Positions 44,777 to 54,209 of a DNA stretch of 64,000 nucleotides are shown here, piece after piece. The DNA is from an uncultured Prevotella sp. (GTDB lineage Bacteria > Bacteroidota > Bacteroidia > Bacteroidales > Bacteroidaceae), in contig OMZO01000004.1 in the NCBI GenBank assembly GCA_900315525.1, positions 1-64,000 on the forward strand, in the 5' to 3' direction. Under the pieces are notes generated by a model. It did no database searches, had not been told where the DNA came from, and saw only the letters and a program-made list of their open reading frames with translations. The position numbers were made by a program, and so were the translations under genes. How positions within the stretch are numbered: the stretch's first letter is position 1; every line of letters starts with the position of its first letter.

Positions 44777-46540
44777 TTACCATCCTGTATACTCAGAATC
44801 AGCAGTTGACCAACCTTCATTCTGAACTACACTACCGATTGTAACCTGACTATCAGGCATTTTCTGGAAACCAGCCGTTGCGTTGTAGCGAGCAGCATAG
44901 CCACCATTATGTGGAGTATTCTTCGTCTCGTTACCACAATAGTAGCATTTCTGGTTCTCCTGAAGAGCAAGAGCAGCTGCTGCAATATGCCAACGACGAA
45001 TGTCATTCCAGCGAATACCTTCACAAGCCAGCTCCCAACGGCGTTCACGCTGAAGGGCTGTTAGTGAGTAACTGGAAATCGCAGGTAGACCAACACGAGC
45101 ACGAACTTTATTAATTCCAGTTACATCTTCCTTCAACTCACTCTGCATCAGCAAAACATCTGCAAAGCGGATAAGAACCAAGTCGTGGATATTATTCAGC
45201 TGCATATTATTTGAGCCCTGAGGCCAACCATCAGCGCCATACATCAAGTTCTCAAAACAACAAACATACTCGTCAGTAATTGTCGTAGAACCATCGTTCT
45301 TTGCACTAATCGGAGACCATTTTTTACCATAATAGTCAGTTTCCTGAACGAAGTCAGACCAACCACCATATGTATAACTTGGAACATTTGTCCAATCTTG
45401 GATAGTAGCATCACGGCGAATATCATCAGGCTCAATACTCTTCCAGTCGCTATAAAGATTAGTAGCAACAGGTCCTGCACCCCATCCCTGTCCGAATGGG
45501 AATGTATTAGAATACTGCTGACCACCACGCACACCGAAATGCAGTGCTATGCCATTTGCATAACCAATAGTAGTACCCCAGTCAGCTTTCTTGTTGAACT
45601 TGATAGAAAACATAGCCTCAGGATTCACGGCATTATCATCTTCAACCCACTTCAAACCCTGATCCTTTGTATAACCATAGTCATTTACAGTGCAACGATT
45701 GGTGTATGCCCACAGATTACGGAAATCAGATACCAGAGAATAGCCCGAATTGTTCACACAATCATCAATAAATCCGATAACATCCTGCTTTGTAAGAGTG
45801 GTACCATCAGGGAGTTCCACAGATGAAAGAGGGTTATAAGTTGTACTTGTCAAATCGGCAAGAGTTGTACCATTGCCATACATTCCTGTATAAAACAACC
45901 AAGCACGTCCAAGCATAGCCTCAGCTGTGAACTTATCTACATGACCATCCGTCTTACGCACAGAAGGCATCATATTAGCAGCATCACGCAGATCCTGAAG
46001 AATCTGACCCCAAAGTACCTTCACATCACCCTGAGTTACTGTCTCACCACTTGGAACAGTCAGCAAGGGAACATTACCGTACATAGATGCAAGCTCATAG
46101 AAATAAAAAGCACGAAGGAACATAGCCTCACCCAAATACTGTTTTTTCAGATTATCAGCCATTGCCGTATTTGGCAGAGCCTGAATCAGCGTATTGGCAC
46201 GGTTGATACCCTCATAACGATATTTCCAGAAATTGTTAGTCATATCAGCATTGTAGTTTGTGATAAGGTCCATGGCCTGCATCAACTTGTCGTTGGTACC
46301 ACCACCACCATACTGATCATCACTAGCAAGACATGCATAATAAAGGAATGACTCCTGAGGATATGCGTGCGTCGCATTAAGGTTCTCGTAAATTCCCGCA
46401 AGGGCTGCTTCACCATCTGCAGCTGATACAGGGAAATTCTCTGTTGACATCTCGTTGACGTTCTTCACGTCATCAATGCCGCAGGAAGCCAGACCGAAAA
46501 CGGCCACAGCCGAAGCAATGATATATGATATCTTTTTCAT
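44777..46540 (-). CDS. susD: SusD/RagB-family outer-membrane lipoprotein
   Basis: A 587-residue lipoprotein (Cys20, FGLASCGIDD) of the SusD family. The family pattern is clear: a helical TPR-like N-terminal region (AALAGIYENLN ... ANTLIQALPNT ... YLGEAMFLRAFYFYELASMYGNVPLL) and the C-terminal ELACEGIRWNDIRRWHIA. SusD caps the TonB-dependent SusC channel and captures glycan at the cell surface. It lies 13 bp after susC. Length is normal. Confidence 0.93.
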   Translation of the reverse strand: MKKISYIIASAVAVFGLASCGIDDVKNVNEMSTENFPVSAADGEAALAGIYENLNATHAYPQESFLYYACLASDDQYGGGGTNDKLMQAMDLITNYNADMTNNFWKYRYEGINRANTLIQALPNTAMADNLKKQYLGEAMFLRAFYFYELASMYGNVPLLTVPSGETVTQGDVKVLWGQILQDLRDAANMMPSVRKTDGHVDKFTAEAMLGRAWLFYTGMYGNGTTLADLTSTTYNPLSSVELPDGTTLTKQDVIGFIDDCVNNSGYSLVSDFRNLWAYTNRCTVNDYGYTKDQGLKWVEDDNAVNPEAMFSIKFNKKADWGTTIGYANGIALHFGVRGGQQYSNTFPFGQGWGAGPVATNLYSDWKSIEPDDIRRDATIQDWTNVPSYTYGGWSDFVQETDYYGKKWSPISAKNDGSTTITDEYVCCFENLMYGADGWPQGSNNMQLNNIHDLVLIRFADVLLMQSELKEDVTGINKVRARVGLPAISSYSLTALQRERRWELACEGIRWNDIRRWHIAAAALALQENQKCYYCGNETKNTPHNGGYAARYNATAGFQKMPDSQVTIGSVVQNEGWSTADSEYTGW

Positions 46541-46553
46541 CGTTTACTCAATT

Positions 46554-49500
46554 TTAGAATTTTACATTTACACCTACCAGGTATGTACGTGGCTGAGGAT
46601 AGTTACCTACATCAACACCAGTTACCCATGGTTCATTATCATTAAGCGCACGTCCATTCTCAGGATCCATTCCCTTATACTTTGTAATCGTAAAGAGATT
46701 CTGAGCGGCAACATAAAGACGGAGCTGCTGGAATGGACATCCCTTCCACAGATTCTTAAAGTCGTAGCCAAGCTGCATATTCTGCAGGCGGAAATAGCCA
46801 GCATCTTCGATATAAATGTCAGAAATTGACTGCCAGTTCACACCTTCATTCATACGAGCAAGAAGAGGATACTTGTCGGATGTTCCTTCACCATTCCAGT
46901 AGCTAAACACTTCTGTGGTGTAGTTTTCCTGCTCACCATCAGTGAACTTACGATAAGAGCGAGCCACCTTCTGACCAAGAGCTGCATATCCAGTAAGGTT
47001 AAAGTCAAAGCCTTTATAGTCGAATCCAAGGTTGATACCCATTGTCACCTTTGGATGCGGGTTGCCAAGGTCTGTCTTGTCATCAGCATTGATAACACCA
47101 TCACCATTCTTGTCAACGAACTTCAGATCACCAGGTTTTAGGCTTGAACCCTGCAGTGAGTTTGCTGCATCGCCTTTACAATTCTGGTTGATGTAAGCCT
47201 GAAGGTCCTCCTGATTCTGAATGACACCTGCAGTCTCATAGCCCCAGAAGTAACCGATAGCGTGACCTTCTTCGAAACGGGCCATATAGCCTGTGCCCTG
47301 TGCAAGCAGGTCATTACCGCCATTATTATAGGTACGCGAACTATTTACCTTTGTTACCTCGTTCTTGTTGACAGCTATGTTCCAACCTACATTGTAGTTA
47401 AAGTCATTACCAATCTGGTCACGCCAGTTAAGAGCCAACTCAATACCACGGTTACGAACAGTACCTGCGTTCTGCATCTGCTCAGAAAAACCAGTTGTAG
47501 ATGGGATGGGCACAGACAGCAACAGATCCTTTGTGGTCTTCTGATACCAGTCGAAATTCAGACCTAACTTACCACCAAGGAAACGTGCGTCGATACCGAG
47601 GTCGATCTGCTCAGAGGTCTCCCATGTCAAATCTTCGTTAGCCAGACGTGCGGGATAAGCACCAGCGGTATAAGAGTCCTTTGCGTTACCGAAAGAGTAG
47701 TTACCATATGAACCATATTGGAATGTTGCCTGATATGCAAATGCTGAAATATTCTTATTACCGTTCTGTCCCCAACCTGCACGAAGCTTCAAGAATGAAA
47801 GCCAGTCAGCTGTCTTAGCCATGAACTTCTCGTTAGAGATAACCCAACCTGCAGAGAATGAGGGGAAGTAACCCCAACGATGACCAGGAGCAAAGACAGA
47901 GCTACCGTCTGCGCGGATGATAGCAGTAAACATATAGGTCTCGTTGTAGTCATAGTTCAAACGTCCGAAATATGACATACCTCGGCTGTCACCATAAGGA
48001 TATCCGTCAACGATAGCATCACCATCACGGGTTTTCATGTGATGCATATAAGCATGGGTAAAATCACCGTATATAGAATTCGTAGCTGTTGCATTCAGAG
48101 AGAAACCATAGTCTGGCTTCGACATACTAAACTCTGTACCAGCCAACAGGTCGATATGGTGCTTAGCAATTTCAAACTTATAATTCAACGTATTCGTTGT
48201 ACTCCAACCCCAACCAAGACCTGTGTTATTAGTTGCCTGGTCAACAGTACGGCTTGCACCTTGGTCGTTAAGCTTATAAGCGGGCACAAAAGAACGCCAA
48301 GAATATGAGCTCTGGTTATAGTTCAACTGCCCACGATAAATCAAATTCTTGATTGGCTGAATCTCAACATAACCAACAGCATTCAAACTATAGCTAACGC
48401 TCTTATTGTTGGCACTCTGGTTGTACATCATTGCTGCGATGGCATTGGTTGAATAGGAATTGTAGTCAAACCAACCATTAGGTGAAGAACCTGAAGCCTT
48501 GAGATCGTCATAACCGAAAAATTCGCCATTTGAATTATAGATGGGAATCATGGGGTTGGCACGGAGCATATTAGACAATTCGTTACTATATTGGTTACCC
48601 TGCTGAAGACCCTGAGTCTGCCTATGCTGGTAATAAACATTCTCACCAATCTTTACAACATCCATACCCTTATCGTTGCGATATATCACATGTTCTGAAT
48701 TCAAACGAAGGGTAAAACGGCGGAAATCAGATTTTACCATGTTACCAAAAACACCATCCTGATACTGATAACCTACACCCGTAGAGAACTTTGAGAAGTC
48801 AGAACCGCCAGCAATGTTGATTGCATGACTCGTAGTGACAGCATTCTTGTTACGAATAGCATCCAGATAATTGGTACCTTCATTAGCTCCACTCTTATAA
48901 GCTGCCAGAAGATCTGCATCAACATACTGAGACCAATCACGTGGATCAACACCACTATTGAAACGTACAAGATCCTGAACATCCATATACTGTTTTGCAG
49001 TCAGCATCTGGGGCAAGCGATAAATGTTTGACCAACCTATATGTCCATCATAGGTAATCGTCACTTTACCAGCCTTACCTTGTTTGGTAGTTACGAGAAT
49101 AACACCGTTTGCAGCAGCAGATCCGTAGATGGCACAAGATGCGGCATCCTTCAACACGTCGATACGTTCGATGTCGGCAGGGTTCAGGTTGTTGATATCA
49201 CCACCAGCCACACCATCGATAACATAAAGAGGCTTGGTATCACCATTGGTACCAGCACCACGGATGGCAACCTTAAAACCATCACCAGGCTGACCAGATA
49301 CTGCCTGAATGCTCACACCGGGGCTCTGGCTCTGGAGAGCGCCAAGTACCTGAGTCGTGTTCAGTTTGGTAATATCTTCACCTTTCACCTCAACAGTAGC
49401 ACCAGTGACCAGCTTCTTCTTCTGGACACCATAACCGACAACAACCACTTCTTCAAGAACGGCGTTGTCATCTTCCATCGTGATGTTGAAAGTAGATTGG

Positions 49501-49802
49501 TTGCCAACGGCAATCTCCTGTGTCTTGAAACCGATAAACGACACAACAATCGTTGCGCCTGGCTTCACATTAAGTGAAAAGTTACCATCGAAATCGGTAA
49601 CAGTACCGTTCGTAGTACCTTTCTCCATAATACTGGCTCCGATAACCGGACCCATAGCATCGACTACAGTACCTGTAATCTTCTTCGTTGCCTGCTGAAC
49701 GTTTTGTACGTCACTAGCGGCATAGGCATTTGAAGAGTAACCGAGACCCAAGAGAGTCATGGCACTCATCAGCAGCGCTGTCTTTCTAAATTTTCGATTC
49801 AT
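46554..49802 (-). CDS. susC: SusC/RagA TonB-linked outer-membrane transporter
   Basis: A 1082-residue protein from the start at 49802 (MNRKFRKTALLMSAMTLLG). The longer frame to 49916 runs back through the leader and is not used. After the signal peptide (to AYAA) comes a CarboxypepD_reg-like domain (ITGTVVDAMGPVIGASI ... GTVTDFDGNFSL). The conserved plug start is VVVGYGVQKKKLVTGATVEV, and VIDGVAGGDINNLNPADIE and AAANGVILVTTKQG follow. The rest is a 22-strand barrel pattern ending in LVGVNVKF with a terminal Phe. It imports oligosaccharides with TonB energy together with SusD. A leader of about 190 nt precedes it. Confidence 0.93.
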   Translation of the reverse strand: MNRKFRKTALLMSAMTLLGLGYSSNAYAASDVQNVQQATKKITGTVVDAMGPVIGASIMEKGTTNGTVTDFDGNFSLNVKPGATIVVSFIGFKTQEIAVGNQSTFNITMEDDNAVLEEVVVVGYGVQKKKLVTGATVEVKGEDITKLNTTQVLGALQSQSPGVSIQAVSGQPGDGFKVAIRGAGTNGDTKPLYVIDGVAGGDINNLNPADIERIDVLKDAASCAIYGSAAANGVILVTTKQGKAGKVTITYDGHIGWSNIYRLPQMLTAKQYMDVQDLVRFNSGVDPRDWSQYVDADLLAAYKSGANEGTNYLDAIRNKNAVTTSHAINIAGGSDFSKFSTGVGYQYQDGVFGNMVKSDFRRFTLRLNSEHVIYRNDKGMDVVKIGENVYYQHRQTQGLQQGNQYSNELSNMLRANPMIPIYNSNGEFFGYDDLKASGSSPNGWFDYNSYSTNAIAAMMYNQSANNKSVSYSLNAVGYVEIQPIKNLIYRGQLNYNQSSYSWRSFVPAYKLNDQGASRTVDQATNNTGLGWGWSTTNTLNYKFEIAKHHIDLLAGTEFSMSKPDYGFSLNATATNSIYGDFTHAYMHHMKTRDGDAIVDGYPYGDSRGMSYFGRLNYDYNETYMFTAIIRADGSSVFAPGHRWGYFPSFSAGWVISNEKFMAKTADWLSFLKLRAGWGQNGNKNISAFAYQATFQYGSYGNYSFGNAKDSYTAGAYPARLANEDLTWETSEQIDLGIDARFLGGKLGLNFDWYQKTTKDLLLSVPIPSTTGFSEQMQNAGTVRNRGIELALNWRDQIGNDFNYNVGWNIAVNKNEVTKVNSSRTYNNGGNDLLAQGTGYMARFEEGHAIGYFWGYETAGVIQNQEDLQAYINQNCKGDAANSLQGSSLKPGDLKFVDKNGDGVINADDKTDLGNPHPKVTMGINLGFDYKGFDFNLTGYAALGQKVARSYRKFTDGEQENYTTEVFSYWNGEGTSDKYPLLARMNEGVNWQSISDIYIEDAGYFRLQNMQLGYDFKNLWKGCPFQQLRLYVAAQNLFTITKYKGMDPENGRALNDNEPWVTGVDVGNYPQPRTYLVGVNVKF

Positions 49803-50209
49803 ACTTAAGTATTTACTATAGATTAATTGGTTTATATTAAACACAGTTAGGTTCGTGGAAGCAGGCAAAGCTTCCCCATGTCCGCAGTCCTCGGGAGAAC
49901 CGCACAACATCATCAAGAAGAATTGTTTTGGTTCATACGTTTAATTACTTTTTTTAGTTATATTAATAGTTGTAGTTACGTTCCCACGCAATGATTCGAT
50001 TGCAAAGATAAAGCATTTTTTTATAAAATTACGATTTTATTTTGTCGAAAATTGATACTATTTTGCTAAACCTGCTTTTTTAACAGAAAAAGTGATTAGA
50101 AATAGTAAAAAAATACCATTTTCTGCTAATAGAATATAATAACATAGGCACTATGCGTGAATAAATGTAAAAAGTACACTTCTAAAATGATGGACTTTTG
50201 TCCTATATA
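49803..50209 (-). promoter_or_regulatory. susC leader and promoter region
   Basis: On the minus strand a TATCTTTG -7 box is at 50003-50010, giving a leader of about 190 nt. Within it GGAAGC (49857-49862) pairs with GCTTCC (49870-49875) around a 7-nt loop. GTTCT and AGGAC near 49890-49910 form a second small hairpin. No reading frame of note is seen. The remaining stretch to 50209 is AT-rich, with no feature I can identify. Confidence 0.5.
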
Positions 50210-50917
50210 TTATAAATAAGGTGTAATAGAAAGTGTCTTCTCGACGATACCGGAATACGTATTAATCTTAAAGCTAACAGAATCGGCGTCGAGTGTAGAA
50301 GCTTGGACACTCATATATACCTGAGTGGAATAATACTCAGGGACTTTACCTTGATCATGATTCAGGAATACATGAAGGGTGCGCTTCCCGTTAGGATTAA
50401 CGATCAGCGTATCCGAGAGTAAGCCAAGTTGATGAATGGCTGTTGTATCGTCGGTCTGTCCAATCATCAATTGCAGACTCAAGTTAAGATACTTACCTGT
50501 CTTGCTCATCCAGATGCTCTCAAATTTCACAGGATCAGTATGAACCTCCCCTTCAAACTTTTTCAGAGGTTTAACTTGTACACAAGGTACTTGTCCTGCC
50601 GAAATAATCTCCGCCGACATCTTACCGTCAGTTCCTTTCACCTTATTATAATATAATATACAACGATAAGTAGTGTCTGCAGTAGAAATCCATTGGGAAG
50701 AATAAAGATCCTTCAGTGGCAACAAATCACCGTCATCGGTCGTTATGGCATTTGCTTTTTTGTCTGAATCAATATGCATCTCAGCAAAATCGCCACGCAT
50801 CTGCGAATACTTGCCCTCGCCTTTCTCATAGCTATCCCGAGTACAAGACAGAATAGTGCAGAACAGGGTTATCGCAGAATAGTAAAAACACCTCTTTGCG
50901 GTCAATCTCAAATTCAT
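50210..50917 (-). CDS. NigD-like lipoprotein
   Basis: A 235-residue lipoprotein (Cys25, TILSCTRD). Residues about 45-105 resemble the N-terminal OB-like domain of NigD-type proteins (ITTDDGDLLPLKDLYSSQW). The second half resembles the NigD C-terminal beta-sandwich (VKFESIWMSKTGKYLNLSLQLMIG ... KRTLHVFLNHDQG). NigD-like proteins are common in Bacteroidota and are poorly understood. It overlaps the acyltransferase gene by 4 bases, so it is the last gene of the PASTA-rluD-ddl-acyltransferase operon. Confidence 0.6.
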   Translation of the reverse strand: MNLRLTAKRCFYYSAITLFCTILSCTRDSYEKGEGKYSQMRGDFAEMHIDSDKKANAITTDDGDLLPLKDLYSSQWISTADTTYRCILYYNKVKGTDGKMSAEIISAGQVPCVQVKPLKKFEGEVHTDPVKFESIWMSKTGKYLNLSLQLMIGQTDDTTAIHQLGLLSDTLIVNPNGKRTLHVFLNHDQGKVPEYYSTQVYMSVQASTLDADSVSFKINTYSGIVEKTLSITPYL

Positions 50918-52092
50918 TCAGCGGCAATTTTGTTTCTTAAGGGATTGGCATACATATTAAGCATACAACTACGCAAGAAGACCTCATCCTTATTCGGAAT
51001 TGTAATCTTTGCCAGTTGCCTCTCCAGATAGTTTTCAAATCGTTTCTTCTCTGCTTCCGTATAATGGGAAGCATTGGCTGTATTACCATTAAGTTCATCC
51101 AGAGCAATATAATTGCAGGGGAACAGCTGATAACCACGATGAATATCGCGATCCATGCGCTGAGCAAGTACAGAGAAGAATTCCGTCTTGGGCAGATTGG
51201 CAAGTTCATCAATCCAGGAATTCACAGCAGCAGCACAATGGTATTTCACACGACCTTTATAACCGAAAATGCCCGTTTTCATGTTGTCAAGGTCATCCTG
51301 ACGACTTTTCTTAAAGCCTGCAATATCGCGCTTCTCCTGCATTTCCTGAGCTTTCAGGTAGTCGCAGGGGTCAAATTCATAGCTGATGGTTAGCGGCACA
51401 ATATTCAAGTCGCGCAGGCGGTCAGCCGGATTCTTGATCTCATCAGGTGCTCCCATAGCAAGCATCTTCAGGACTGAGTCTTGTGTGCGATCATTGGAGT
51501 CTTTCGCTCTACCTTCTCTCTGAGCAATCCAGATATTTTCCTTTTTCTGGGTGACAGCAAAATGAATATATCGACTCATTAGTTGACTAGAACGCAACAT
51601 CTCTTTAGGAGAAAGGCTACGACGAACCGTAAAGGCCTTGTTCATACGGACCAGCCGCTTAATCCAAGGATAAATCAGCAGATTATCACCAATACCGATC
51701 TCAACCGTAGTTGGATAGCCGCTATCAATAAGCATCACATCAAGGAATGCAGAATCGAGTACGATGTCGCGATGATTGGAGATAAACGTAAATCGTGCGT
51801 CAGGACCTGCATGGAGTTCGCTATCATCAAAAGCACATCCATCCGTATGCTTGCGAATGATATATTTGACAACAGGTTTCATGAAGCGCAGCTGAAAGTC
51901 AAGTGGTGTCTTGATACCTGCATAAGCCAATTTCAAAAGGCCATTACGTAAGCCTTTTGGCAACCATGGTACAAAGCCTTTCAAAATCAACTGGAACTGA
52001 CGATCATTGATCAGTTCATCAAACGCCTGCCGCATCTCACCCGGCTCATAGGGTCTGATTTCATCGAACTCTCTTATCGCAGGATTATCCAT
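50914..52092 (-). CDS. 1-acylglycerol-3-phosphate-acyltransferase-like protein
   Basis: A 392-residue protein of the PlsC-like glycerolipid acyltransferase group. The catalytic-block segment is NHRDIVLDSAFLD (about 135-147). The spacing His-Arg-Asp-Ile-Val-Leu-Asp places the second Asp at HX5D instead of the usual HX4D; an Asp also occurs two residues after His. A second block contains AQREGRAKDSNDRTQDSV. It probably acylates a glycerolipid or other lipid at the membrane. It is 26 bp downstream of ddl. Confidence 0.75.
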   Translation of the reverse strand: MDNPAIREFDEIRPYEPGEMRQAFDELINDRQFQLILKGFVPWLPKGLRNGLLKLAYAGIKTPLDFQLRFMKPVVKYIIRKHTDGCAFDDSELHAGPDARFTFISNHRDIVLDSAFLDVMLIDSGYPTTVEIGIGDNLLIYPWIKRLVRMNKAFTVRRSLSPKEMLRSSQLMSRYIHFAVTQKKENIWIAQREGRAKDSNDRTQDSVLKMLAMGAPDEIKNPADRLRDLNIVPLTISYEFDPCDYLKAQEMQEKRDIAGFKKSRQDDLDNMKTGIFGYKGRVKYHCAAAVNSWIDELANLPKTEFFSVLAQRMDRDIHRGYQLFPCNYIALDELNGNTANASHYTEAEKKRFENYLERQLAKITIPNKDEVFLRSCMLNMYANPLRNKIAAE

Positions 52093-52118
52093 AACGGTTA
52101 TTACTTATAAATACCTTA

Positions 52119-53111
52119 CTAGTCTAACTGATTTTCTACAATATCCGTCAACACATCTTTCATTTTCAGACCTGCAGCGCGAACCTGTTGAGGAATGAAG
52201 CTAGTGGCTGTCATGCCTGGTGTGGTATTGACTTCGAGCATAGAAATCTTGCCTTCCTTCGAAATGATATAATCAATACGAATGATGCCGTTGCAGTGGA
52301 GAATGTCATAAATATGACTGGTAACCTTTCCCACACGCTCTGCGATATCCGCAGGAATACGCGCTGGCGTAATCTCCTGTACCTGTCCATTATACTTGGC
52401 GTCGTAATCAAAGAATTCATTACTGGTCACCACTTCCGTGATGGGAAACAATACTGACTTCTCACGAGTCTTATAGATACCCTGTGTAATTTCGGTTCCT
52501 TCGAGATAGCTCTCCACCATGACCTCCGGACTCTCCATGATTGCCTTACGGATGGCTGGAGCCAACTGGTCCTTATTCTTAACCTTGGAGACACCAAAGG
52601 ACGACCCGTCGGCAGCAGGCTTCACAAAGCAAGGCATTCCTATACGCTCCTCAATTTCATCATCACTTACCAACTCCTCATATCCCTTGCGGATTAGCAG
52701 GGAGTCGGCCACACTCACACCATAACCGCGGAGGTACTGATTCAGCACAAACTTATCAAAAGTCATGGCCTCCACAAGCAGGCTACTGGTAGAATAAGGC
52801 ATGCCAATCAGGTCGAAATACCCTTGCAAGCGTCCGTTCTCACCAGGGGTTCCGTGAATGGTGATATAAGCATAGTCAAAAGTCCTCTTCTGCCCGTTCT
52901 CCTGGAACGAGAAATCATTGCGGTCAATTTTCACTGTTGTGCCATCAGGCAGTTCAACATGCCAATCTAACCCTTTCATATCAACAATAAACACATTGTA
53001 ACGCTCTTTATCAAAAAAAGAGTAGAGTCCCTGTGCAGAACGCAGTGATACGTCGTGCTCAGATGAGTCACCACCACAGACGATGGCAATTGTTCGCTTC
53101 TGATTTTTCAT
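52119..53111 (-). CDS. ddl: D-alanine--D-alanine ligase
   Basis: A 330-residue ATP-grasp ligase making the D-Ala-D-Ala dipeptide for peptidoglycan. Seen are GGDSSEHDVSLRSAQGL (about 14-30), HGTPGENGRLQGYFD, CFVKPAADGSSFGVSKV, and RIDYIISKEGKISMLEVNTTPGMTATSF, the C-terminal Mg/ATP site with the NTTPG loop. Length is normal. The spacer before it is the GGTAAAAAAGTAAAAAGG-type purine element, which includes the stop codon of the upstream pseudouridine synthase. Confidence 0.95.
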   Translation of the reverse strand: MKNQKRTIAIVCGGDSSEHDVSLRSAQGLYSFFDKERYNVFIVDMKGLDWHVELPDGTTVKIDRNDFSFQENGQKRTFDYAYITIHGTPGENGRLQGYFDLIGMPYSTSSLLVEAMTFDKFVLNQYLRGYGVSVADSLLIRKGYEELVSDDEIEERIGMPCFVKPAADGSSFGVSKVKNKDQLAPAIRKAIMESPEVMVESYLEGTEITQGIYKTREKSVLFPITEVVTSNEFFDYDAKYNGQVQEITPARIPADIAERVGKVTSHIYDILHCNGIIRIDYIISKEGKISMLEVNTTPGMTATSFIPQQVRAAGLKMKDVLTDIVENQLD

Positions 53112-53135
53112 TTTATCTTTTACTTTTTAACCTTT

Positions 53136-54209
53136 TTACTTTTTTACCTTTATATAATTCCTCCATTTCTCTATCAAGGCCGCCATATCCTCAGGCCACT
53201 CGGATGAGAAGTCCATCTGCTGCCCCGTCGTAGGATGCACAAATCCTAATGTCTTCGCATGAAGCACCTGACGAGGACATAGCTTGAAACAATTCTGGAT
53301 AAAAGCCTTATAGCTGGCTGTACGTTCTCCTCTTAATATCTCGGTGCCCCCATAACGCTCATCAGAGAACAGCGGGTGACCAATATGTCGCATGTGAGCC
53401 CTAATCTGGTGCGTACGTCCCGTCTCAAGTATACATTCCACCAACGTTACATAGCCATAGCGCTCCATCACCTTGTAGTGAGTCACCGCTGGCTTACCTA
53501 TCTCTGAATCCGGTGGAAAGACTTCCATCCGCAGACGATCTTTCGGATCACGACCGATGTTGCCTTCTATCCTGCCTTCATCCTCTGCAAAATTCCCCCA
53601 TACCAATGCATTGTAACTCCTATGTGTCGTCTTATTAAAGAACTGCTTACCTAATGAGGTCTTTGCATCAGGGGTCTTCGCCACAACGAGTAACCCGCTT
53701 GTATCTTTATCGATACGATGTACAAGACCGACTTCAGGGTCATTCGGATCGTAGCTCTTAAGATCCTTCAGATGCCAGGCAATTGCATTTACCAATGTGC
53801 CACTGAAGTTACCACAGCCTGGGTGCACAACCATTCCTGCAGGTTTGTTAATGACCATCAGATCGTCGTCTTCATAAACGACATCAAGTGGAATATCCTC
53901 TGGTTCGATGGTTGTATCATAATGCGGACGGTCGAGCATCAGTGTGATCACATCGCCTGGACGAACTTTGTAGTTACTTTTAACAGGACGGTCATTCACA
54001 TGGATAAAACCCGCATCGGCAGCCTTCTGGATACGATTACGACTCGAATGCGGTTGATGCTCGGCAATATACTTATCAATACGTATAGAGACTTGCCCTT
54101 TGTCCACTTCCATACGGAAATGTTCATAAAGCTGTCCGTCACCGTCTTGTTCGGCACTATCACCATCAGCTATCAGTTCCAGTTCATCGTCTTCCAGAAA
54201 CACCATCAT
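53136..54209 (-). CDS. rluD: RluD-type 23S rRNA pseudouridine synthase
   Basis: A 357-residue RluA-family enzyme. An acidic N-terminal extension of about 30 residues is followed by an S4 RNA-binding domain (RIDKYIAEHQPHSSRNRIQKA). The synthase domain has the catalytic Asp in HRIDKDTSGLLVVAK, plus VINKPAGMVVHPG and ILETGRTHQIRAHMRHIGHPL. By similarity it makes pseudouridines in 23S rRNA helix 69; assignment to RluD rather than RluC is from the S4 domain and overall pattern. The ATG overlaps the stop of the PASTA gene. Confidence 0.85.
   Translation of the reverse strand: MMVFLEDDELELIADGDSAEQDGDGQLYEHFRMEVDKGQVSIRIDKYIAEHQPHSSRNRIQKAADAGFIHVNDRPVKSNYKVRPGDVITLMLDRPHYDTTIEPEDIPLDVVYEDDDLMVINKPAGMVVHPGCGNFSGTLVNAIAWHLKDLKSYDPNDPEVGLVHRIDKDTSGLLVVAKTPDAKTSLGKQFFNKTTHRSYNALVWGNFAEDEGRIEGNIGRDPKDRLRMEVFPPDSEIGKPAVTHYKVMERYGYVTLVECILETGRTHQIRAHMRHIGHPLFSDERYGGTEILRGERTASYKAFIQNCFKLCPRQVLHAKTLGFVHPTTGQQMDFSSEWPEDMAALIEKWRNYIKVKK

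Noticed and set aside
49803-49916. N-terminal extension of SusC to 49916
   Set aside because: The signal peptide begins at 49802, and the extension has no family similarity and lies in the leader.
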